6,990 nucleotides of DNA from Chloroflexota bacterium (GTDB lineage: Bacteria; Chloroflexota; Anaerolineae; 4572-78). This document shows positions 1 to 4,881 of the stretch, one piece after another. The notes beneath the pieces were generated by a model that saw only the letters and a program-made list of their open reading frames with translations, made no database searches and had not been told where the DNA came from. The stretch is taken from positions 1 through 6,990 of the forward strand of contig JAJRSQ010000248.1 of assembly GCA_024278725.1 (NCBI GenBank), given 5' to 3'. Numbering within the stretch: position 1 is the first letter of the stretch; every line of letters starts with the position of its first letter. The position numbers and the translations under genes were made by a program.

Positions 1-251
1 AAATTCTGGCGCGGGCGATTGAAAATACCAAACCGAATGGCGAGCGACGGATGACGGCATCGGAGTGGATGCTGTACAATATTTTGGAACTGAAATTCAT
101 TCAGGGGATGAAAGTGCGCGATATTGCCCGGCGGCTCGCGCGCAGTGAAGCCGATTTATATCGCAAACAAAAAATTGCCATTGATGCCGTGGCACGGGCA
201 TTGATGGAAATGGAAACTGCCGAAAGTAAATCATCCCCCAAAGATGAGTGA
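1..251 (+). CDS. C-terminal fragment of a helix-turn-helix transcriptional regulator (5' truncated by window edge)
   Basis: The frame is open from base 3 to the TGA at 249-251, giving 82 residues with no stop before the left edge, so this is the end of a longer protein. Residues about 28-65 look like a sigma region 4-like or LuxR-like HTH: LELKFIQGMKVRDIARRLA resembles the turn of such domains, and SEADLYRKQKIAID looks like the recognition helix. The tail is short, polar and charged (ESKSSPKDE). From memory, Chloroflexota regulators often end in a similar HTH preceded by an AIEALKP-like stretch, and here AIENTKP fills that place. In-frame ATGs at 51 and 69 could be read as starts, but the similarity begins upstream of them. 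The role is inferred to be DNA binding; ligand and targets cannot be seen. A promoter for the next gene begins within a few bases of the stop. Confidence 0.7.
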   Translation, partial: ILARAIENTKPNGERRMTASEWMLYNILELKFIQGMKVRDIARRLARSEADLYRKQKIAIDAVARALMEMETAESKSSPKDE

Positions 252-254
252 AGT

Positions 255-283
255 TTGTAAAAATTGCCTGTCAATTCTATAAT
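255..283 (+). promoter_or_regulatory. Sigma70-type promoter for yebC-ruvC-ruvA
   Basis: TTGTAA at 255-260 and a perfect TATAAT at 278-283 are separated by exactly 17 nt. Transcription would start near 289-291, leaving a leader of about 40 nt before the yebC ATG at 332. The element lies just after the stop of the upstream regulator gene, so the yebC cluster is probably an independent transcription unit. The -35 box matches the consensus at four of six positions. Confidence 0.7.
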
Positions 284-287
284 GAAT

Positions 288-309
288 CGAATTCATAACG
301 TGTAATTCG
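288..309 (+). promoter_or_regulatory. Short inverted repeat in the yebC leader
   Basis: CGAATT (288-293) and AATTCG (304-309) form a six-base stem around a ten-base loop at the predicted start of the transcript. It is AT-rich and weak as RNA, so it may be a chance palindrome or a protein-binding site. There is no direct evidence of function. Confidence 0.25.
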
Positions 310-320
310 TAATTTCAATG

Positions 321-325
321 GGGAG
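321..325 (+). promoter_or_regulatory. Ribosome binding site of yebC
   Basis: GGGAG sits six bases upstream of the ATG at 332. It is the clearest Shine-Dalgarno sequence in the window and fixes the yebC start, in agreement with the conserved MSGHSKW N-terminus. Confidence 0.75.
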
Positions 326-331
326 TATGTT

Positions 332-1081
332 ATGTCCGGACATAGTAAGTGGAGTACCATTAAACGGAAAAAAGGTGCGGAAGATGCCAAACGCGGCAAG
401 ATATTCACCAAACTTGCGCGTGACATCACGCTGGCGGCGCGGCAAAGTGGCGACCCCAGCGCGAATCCGGCGCTTCGGCTGGCGATAGACAAAGCGCGCC
501 GCGCCAACATGCCCAAAGACAACATCGAGCGCGCCATCAAACGGGGCACGGGCGAATTGGAGGGCGGCGAGCTGGAGGAAATCACCTACGAAGCCTACGC
601 GCCCCACGGGGTGGCGATGCTCATCAAATGCACCACCGACAACCGCAACCGCGCCCTTTCCGAAGTGCGGCGGGTGTTCAACAAACACGGCGGCAATATG
701 GCGGAACAGGGGGCAGTCGGCTGGATGTTTGACCTGAAAGGCTACCTCACCGTACCCGCTGAAGGGGTTGACCCCGATGAGGTGTTTATGGCGGCGGTGG
801 ACGCCGGGGCGGACGACGTGGAAGTGAGCGACGAGGTCATCGAAATTTACACCGCGCCCGATTCTCTGCACGCCGTGCGCGAAGCGCTCGAAGCGGCGGG
901 TTTCACCGTGGAAGAGGCGGAATTGTCGCAATTTGCCAAAAACGAAGTCGAACTCGGCGTGAAAGAAACGTTATCCATTATGGCGATGGTGGAACTGCTG
1001 GAAGAATCCGACGACGTGGATAAAGTGTATACCAATCTCAGCATCTCCGATGACGCATTAGCGGAATTGGAAACGGCGTAA
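332..1081 (+). CDS. yebC: YebC/PmpR/TACO1-family protein
   Basis: This 249-residue protein has the full family length and the diagnostic N-terminus MSGHSKWSTIKRKKGAEDAKRG. Further hallmark segments follow: ANMPKDNIERAIKRGTG (about residues 59-75), TYEAYAPHG (about 85-93), and NRALSEVRRVFNKHGGNMAE with GAVGWMF just after it. The family is three-domain and cytosolic. It was long annotated as a DNA-binding regulator, but work on mitochondrial TACO1 and bacterial YebC supports a role in translation, including relief of ribosome stalling at proline-rich stretches. The start is set by the GGGAG site and the conserved N-terminus. It is the first gene after the TATAAT promoter and its stop codon touches the ruvC ATG, so ruvC is likely translationally coupled. 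The yebC-ruvC-ruvA linkage is widespread in bacteria. No residue looks aberrant. Confidence 0.96.
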   Translation: MSGHSKWSTIKRKKGAEDAKRGKIFTKLARDITLAARQSGDPSANPALRLAIDKARRANMPKDNIERAIKRGTGELEGGELEEITYEAYAPHGVAMLIKCTTDNRNRALSEVRRVFNKHGGNMAEQGAVGWMFDLKGYLTVPAEGVDPDEVFMAAVDAGADDVEVSDEVIEIYTAPDSLHAVREALEAAGFTVEEAELSQFAKNEVELGVKETLSIMAMVELLEESDDVDKVYTNLSISDDALAELETA

Positions 1082-1579
1082 ATGCGCGCCATCGGCATTG
1101 ACCCCGGCACTGCCATCACCGGCTGGGGGGTGGTTGATTTGGCGCCGGGCGGACAGGATTTGGAAGTGGTGGCGTATGGCGTGGTGACCACACCCGCCAA
1201 AACGCCCTTTCCCCGGCGGCTGAAAACCATCTACGATGAACTGACCACCATCATTGCCAAATACCAGCCCGACACCTCGGCGGTGGAAATGCTCTTTTTC
1301 AGCCGCAACACGACCACCGCGCTTTCGGTGGGGCACGGGCGCGGGGTGGCAATGCTCGCGCTCGCCAATGCCGATTTATCCCTTGCGGAATACAAACCGC
1401 TGGAAATCAAACAGGCAATTGTGGGCTATGGTGGCGCAGACAAAGGGCAGGTGCAGCGAATGGTGAAATTGCTGCTCAATCTGGATGAAATCCCCAAACC
1501 GGATGATGCCGCCGACGCGCTGGCGGTGGCGATTTGCCATCTCCATTCCGCGCGGTGGCGGGCGCTGGAAGACAATTAG
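1082..1579 (+). CDS. ruvC: Holliday junction resolvase RuvC
   Basis: This 165-residue RNase H-fold endonuclease acts as a dimer, cutting paired strands at Holliday junctions after RuvAB branch migration. It opens with GIDPGTAITGWGVV, carrying the first catalytic Asp (D7). E69 in VEMLFFSRNTTTAL is the second acidic residue, and the C-terminal DAADALAVAICHLH supplies D142 and D145. All four metal-binding acidic positions of the family are therefore present. FFSRN at 72-76 fits the segment that bears the base-stacking phenylalanine. Length matches the usual 160-175 residues. The ATG lies directly after the yebC TAA; a weak GGAA at 1069-1072 is the only visible ribosome site, so coupling to yebC is likely. 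The protein appears complete and active, and ends with TAG at 1577-1579. Confidence 0.96.
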   Translation: MRAIGIDPGTAITGWGVVDLAPGGQDLEVVAYGVVTTPAKTPFPRRLKTIYDELTTIIAKYQPDTSAVEMLFFSRNTTTALSVGHGRGVAMLALANADLSLAEYKPLEIKQAIVGYGGADKGQVQRMVKLLLNLDEIPKPDDAADALAVAICHLHSARWRALEDN

Positions 1580-1604
1580 CAGTTAAAAATTAGCTCTGAA
1601 CAAA

Positions 1605-1629
1605 AGCTGACCGTCGAAAACCGGCAGCT
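1605..1629 (+). promoter_or_regulatory. Intercistronic hairpin upstream of ruvA
   Basis: AGCTGACCG (1605-1613) pairs with CGGCAGCT (1622-1629) to give an eight-pair stem with one bulged A and an eight-base loop. It lies 11 bases before the ruvA ATG, in the 61-nt gap after ruvC, where no convincing Shine-Dalgarno is visible. No U-run follows, so it is not a standard intrinsic terminator. It may influence ruvA translation or mRNA stability, which is inference only. Confidence 0.4.
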
Positions 1630-1640
1630 GATGGCTGAAA

Positions 1641-2228
1641 ATGATTGGTTCAATTCGCGGCGAAATAATTGAAAAGACCGACAATCAGTTGTTGGTGGAT
1701 GTGAACGGCGTGGGATACGTGGTCAATGTTCCCACGCCCGTTTTGGATGACGTATCTGCGGGGCAGACAATCTTGTTGCGCACCCATCTGCACGTCCGCG
1801 AAACGGAACTGACGCTGTTCGGTTTCCCCGACGCCGAATCGCTGGAGATGTTCCGCACCCTGCTGAAGGTGCAGGGCATCGGTCCCAAAGTTGCGCTGGC
1901 GATTCAATCCACCCTTTCGATGGAGGCACTGAAGCAGGCGGTGGCGCAAAACGAAGCGGCGATTCTCGCCCGTGTGCCCGGCATCGGACCGAAAAAGGCG
2001 AAGCACATTGTTTTCCAATTGAAGGGCAAAATCACGTTTGATGACGTTTTCGCGCCCACCGCGCCGCTCATCAGCGATAGCGACAGCGAAGTGCTGGCGG
2101 CGCTCACCACGCTGGGTTACAGCATCGTCGAGGCGCAAATGGCGCTGCAAAACCTCCCCGATTCCGCAAAAGAAGAGCCGGTCGAAGAGAAGATTCGACT
2201 GGCTTTGAGCGGGCTTTCCAAACTATAA
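1641..2228 (+). CDS. ruvA: Holliday junction branch migration protein RuvA
   Basis: RuvA binds the four-way junction as a tetramer and loads the RuvB motor. This 195-residue protein has the canonical start MIGSIRGEI, the OB-fold domain with VNGVGYVV (21-28), two helix-hairpin-helix motifs (VQGIGP at 77-82 and VPGIGPKKAKHIV at 112-124), an acidic flexible linker (about 133-150) and the C-terminal RuvB-contacting domain EVLAALTTLGYS. Length is close to E. coli RuvA (203). At the acidic pin, where E. coli has E55-D56, this protein reads VRETELTLFGF, keeping one Glu (E54) with Thr next to it and a second Glu two residues on. The start follows homology because no good ribosome site is seen; a hairpin sits just upstream. 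ruvB does not follow. The gene is convergent with the minus-strand NTPase gene. Confidence 0.95.
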   Translation: MIGSIRGEIIEKTDNQLLVDVNGVGYVVNVPTPVLDDVSAGQTILLRTHLHVRETELTLFGFPDAESLEMFRTLLKVQGIGPKVALAIQSTLSMEALKQAVAQNEAAILARVPGIGPKKAKHIVFQLKGKITFDDVFAPTAPLISDSDSEVLAALTTLGYSIVEAQMALQNLPDSAKEEPVEEKIRLALSGLSKL

Positions 2229-2244
2229 ACTTTATTGGGTCTTT

Positions 2245-2394
2245 GGGAATTCAGAGGGCTGTCATTGCGAGCGAAGCGAAGTTGAAAATACCCGAAGGGT
2301 GCAATCTCCGCTGACGTTCACAGAGATTGCTTACCCCGTTGGGGCACAGGTCGGCGCAAAAAACGCGCCTCGCAATGACATTTCATAAATTCCC
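2245..2394. repeat. Nested palindromic intergenic repeat (MITE/REP-like)
   Basis: A perfect 12-bp inverted pair, TGTCATTGCGAG (2260-2271) and CTCGCAATGACA (2369-2380), bounds the core. Outside it GGGAATT (2245-2251) pairs with AATTCCC (2388-2394). Inside, GCAATCTC (2301-2308) pairs with GAGATTGC (2323-2330) around a 14-nt loop. Small side hairpins ACCC-gaa-GGGT (2290-2300) and CCCC-gtt-GGGG (2334-2344) sit on either arm. The TCATTGCGAGCGAAGCGAAG...GCAATCTC wording is, from memory, a dispersed intergenic repeat seen in many bacterial genomes. It encodes no protein. It lies between the 3' ends of ruvA and the minus-strand NTPase gene, where it could fold in either transcript and act in 3'-end formation or mRNA protection. 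There is no clear U-tract for classical intrinsic termination. Confidence 0.75.
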
Positions 2395-2418
2395 TCTAGA
2401 CTCTGATTGAGCCAATAA

Positions 2419-4866
2419 TTATTCCACGCCGACGCCCCCCCCGCCGCCGTTGTCATCCCCGCCGCTCCCGCCGGTATTGTTGTCGAAGCGTAGGCGCGCG
2501 CCGGGCGCTTGAATGTACATATTTTTGTAGCCGGGTTGATATTGAATCAATATCACCGTCCAGAAATATTCGCCCGTGCGCCGGCGAACGCCCTGCGCGT
2601 CTTTGATGTTGATGGTGGCGCGATAGCGATTGTTGCCCAACGCTTCCACAATCCCCGCGCGATTGTCGCGCACGGCGTCATGCGCGCCCACAACCGGCTC
2701 GCCGTTCGCCCACACCCGAATCTCGAATCCGTATCCGTCCGGCAATGGTCCCGTCCACGTCCATTCAAAGGTGGTATCCCCGTTGGTGGAAAATTCCAGC
2801 GAATTGGGGACGAGGTTCAGAAACCGTCCTTCGGAAAAAGAGGGCGTGGGGGTGGCGAATGTCCGCGTGCGCGCGGGGGTGGCGGTGGGCGGACGGGGCG
2901 TGCGGGTCGGGGTGGGCGTTACCGTCGGGGTGGGGGTGATGGTCGGCGTGGCGGTAGGCGGGACGGGGGTGGGGGTGAGGGTGAAAGTTGCGGTTGGCGT
3001 GGGCGTGGCGGTCGCCGTCGGGGTGGGGGTGGGGGACGGCGCCAGCACCAGCAAATCGCCATAACTTTGTTGATTGTTCCACAGGGCGGCATACAGCACG
3101 GGGTCGTTCACCAATGCCTGCTGAATGCGCGTTTTCCACGTTTCATCCAAAGTTAAAACTGTTTGAAAATCCTGAAAGGCATCGGTGGTGCGCCCCAATG
3201 CAGCGTATGCCAGCGCGCGGTCGAAATAGAGTCCGGGATTTTTGGTGTGCATGCTCAGCGCGGTGTTGTAGGCGTCCACGGCGCGCTGATATTGTTTTTG
3301 ATTGCGATAGAGGTCTCGCCCTTTGAGCCACTGATTGATTTCCAAATCCAATTCCACCGCACCGAGCGATTGGTCGCCTTCCAAAAGGTACAACGGTTGG
3401 CGCATCGCCGCCAACAGCGCGTCGCCGCGCTCATCGGCGGGGAGGGCGGGCGCGGTGTACAGCCCGCGCACAACCGTGACCAGCGCATCGCCCACCGGAA
3501 CGGGGTCGGCGGGGGCGAGCATCGCCATGATGTCAGCTTCGGGCATGGTGTTGAAAACCAGACTTCTGGCTTCGGTCTGATACCCTTTCAATTTGAACAA
3601 TGCCGCCAAATTCACCAATTTTTGGTCGGCGCTGGGCGCAATCTGCACATTATTGATGAGTTCTTGCGCCTGAGCGTTGGTTTCCACGCGCTGGCGAAAC
3701 GAAAAACTGATGAATAATCCGGCGAGCAGACACAGAAAAATCACCCCGACGATTGCACCGAAACGCCAGTTGAAGGGCTGGTGCGCTTTTATCCACCCGG
3801 CATTGAACTTTCGCCGGTATACCCGGTTTCGCACGCGAAGAATATTGTTATCTCCGGCGGCAACCAATCCGATACACACCAGATAGCGATGCACCGCATT
3901 TTGGGCATCAAAAGCGATGCTTTTTTCCTGCCACACATTTTTATAAACCTTCACCAGCGCATGCCGGTTGGACGGTTCGGTCAGCGCATTCGCCACAAAT
4001 TGGATGTTGGCATCGCTCGAAAATTCAGCGCCGAGGAATAGGGTGTCCACCAAATCGTCAATCCGTTCTTTCGTCCAGCGGGCATCCCACATGCGGGCAA
4101 TTTCCGCCAGCAACCGCTGGGTGAGATACGGATGCCCCTGCGTCCAAGCATACACGTGCTGCCGCACCACCGTCCACTGCTCGTCGGTGGCGTCGGGCAA
4201 TCCGTCCCGCAGATGTCCCATATCGTCCGCGGAAAATTCCGCCGGCGAGATGATGTCCGCTTCGTGCAATGGGGAGACCTCCCGCGCGATGCCGAAATCT
4301 TCCGGCGCGGCTTGCCCCACCAGCACCACGTTGAATTTCTCCCATCCGGGGTCGTCAATCCGCGAGCGGTACACGGTTTCGATGGCGGTGAACAGCCCGC
4401 TGAAAAAATCGGGATGCACGCCGGGGTCGATGCCATCAATGAAAAACACCACCGGCTTGTTTTGCGCCAGCGCCACATTTCGCCAGAATGTCGCCAGTCG
4501 TTCCGCCGGTGGCATATCTCCGAAGGAAAGCCACCAATTGCTCACATCCTCCATCAGCGAAAGGTCTGCTTTCAACCGCCGCAGGAGGAGCATATAGAGT
4601 TGCGCTTCATCCACATCCGAGCCGCTGCTGCCCGCCAGCGTCGCCACTGCCACGCCGATATTTTGCGCGCGCAGTGTCTCGGCGGCGCGGGCGACCATGC
4701 TTGATTTGCCCAGATGGTGCGGGGCGGTGAGCCAGCACAGTTTGCCGCTCCGAATGGCGCTCAGCAGGCGGGTATCTTCGGGGCGGGTGATGTATGACGG
4801 TGCGCCGGTGGGCAACGCGCCGCGATATTGGAAAAATGATTCGGTGGATGGATGTTGTTTCAGCAT
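2419..4866 (-). CDS. Membrane-anchored AAA-like (AAA_35/STAND-type) NTPase with TPR region, Thr-Pro linker and predicted beta-sandwich ectodomain
   Basis: This 815-residue protein has a multi-part layout. Residues about 11-300 match the AAA-like domain common in cyanobacteria and Chloroflexota (AAA_35 type): YRGALPTGAPSYITRPED, then the P-loop APHHLGKSS (48-56; K54, S55), and Walker B VVFFIDGID (139-147), where the family usually reads IDEID; G145 replaces the Glu. WTQGHPYLTQRL (241-252) matches the family's AWTGGQPFLTQ motif. A hydrophobic helix at 369-390 follows a basic stretch (RVYRRK), predicting N-in topology. Residues about 507-575 resemble two TPRs. A Thr-Pro linker (609-677) leads to a Trp-rich, predicted beta-sandwich (about 685-795) and a Gly-Asp tail. 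No signal peptide is seen. The ATG starts just before the domain, 15 nt after the upstream stop, with only a weak GAG as ribosome site. The likely role is nucleotide-dependent signalling or scaffolding across the membrane (inferred). Confidence 0.85.
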   Translation of the reverse strand: MLKQHPSTESFFQYRGALPTGAPSYITRPEDTRLLSAIRSGKLCWLTAPHHLGKSSMVARAAETLRAQNIGVAVATLAGSSGSDVDEAQLYMLLLRRLKADLSLMEDVSNWWLSFGDMPPAERLATFWRNVALAQNKPVVFFIDGIDPGVHPDFFSGLFTAIETVYRSRIDDPGWEKFNVVLVGQAAPEDFGIAREVSPLHEADIISPAEFSADDMGHLRDGLPDATDEQWTVVRQHVYAWTQGHPYLTQRLLAEIARMWDARWTKERIDDLVDTLFLGAEFSSDANIQFVANALTEPSNRHALVKVYKNVWQEKSIAFDAQNAVHRYLVCIGLVAAGDNNILRVRNRVYRRKFNAGWIKAHQPFNWRFGAIVGVIFLCLLAGLFISFSFRQRVETNAQAQELINNVQIAPSADQKLVNLAALFKLKGYQTEARSLVFNTMPEADIMAMLAPADPVPVGDALVTVVRGLYTAPALPADERGDALLAAMRQPLYLLEGDQSLGAVELDLEINQWLKGRDLYRNQKQYQRAVDAYNTALSMHTKNPGLYFDRALAYAALGRTTDAFQDFQTVLTLDETWKTRIQQALVNDPVLYAALWNNQQSYGDLLVLAPSPTPTPTATATPTPTATFTLTPTPVPPTATPTITPTPTVTPTPTRTPRPPTATPARTRTFATPTPSFSEGRFLNLVPNSLEFSTNGDTTFEWTWTGPLPDGYGFEIRVWANGEPVVGAHDAVRDNRAGIVEALGNNRYRATINIKDAQGVRRRTGEYFWTVILIQYQPGYKNMYIQAPGARLRFDNNTGGSGGDDNGGGGGVGVE
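2839..3039 (-). repeat. Low-complexity Thr-Pro repeat tract inside the NTPase gene
   Basis: The coding strand repeats ACC-CCC-like codons and encodes residues 610-676, a TPTPT/ATATP linker with occasional Val, Ile, Phe and Arg. Such linkers are common between membrane anchor and outer domains in Chloroflexota surface proteins. The plus strand is correspondingly full of G-runs. GGG-ac-GGGGG-t-GGGGG-tga-GGG at 2960-2981 and GGGG-cgtgc-GGG-tc-GGGG-t-GGG at 2895-2916 fit the G-quadruplex pattern. Three longer runs lie at 3020-3035. Length variation by slippage is plausible. Confidence 0.8.
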
Positions 4867-4881
4867 AGTTCAATAACTCGA

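Noticed and set aside
51..251. A free-standing 66-residue protein starting at the ATG at 51
   Set aside because: The frame is open upstream to the window edge and the residues before the ATG (AIENTKPNGER) fit the expected lead-in of the same HTH domain, so this is more likely the end of a larger regulator.
293..931. Minus-strand reading frame of 212 residues over yebC
   Set aside because: It is the antisense of a strongly conserved gene, with His/Arg/Phe-rich composition typical of a shadow frame.
1631..1672. ATG at 1631 as an alternative ruvA start
   Set aside because: It is out of frame with ruvA and reaches a stop after 13 codons. The family N-terminus MIGSIRG fixes the start at 1641.
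1650..2150. Minus-strand reading frame of 166 residues over ruvA
   Set aside because: It is antisense to a full-length, fully recognisable RuvA and has no recognisable motif.
2245..2394. CRISPR array or tRNA gene in the convergent gap
   Set aside because: There are no regularly spaced direct repeats with unique spacers and no cloverleaf with a T-arm consensus; the structure is a nested inverted repeat.
2381..2418. Intrinsic terminator with U-tract for ruvA
   Set aside because: Only a short TTT follows the palindrome arm on the plus strand, so a classical terminator cannot be supported.
2509..3156. Plus-strand reading frame of 215 residues rich in Gly and Arg
   Set aside because: It lies wholly antisense to the NTPase gene. 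Its Gly/Arg content is just the complement of the Thr-Pro repeat, and no domain is recognisable.
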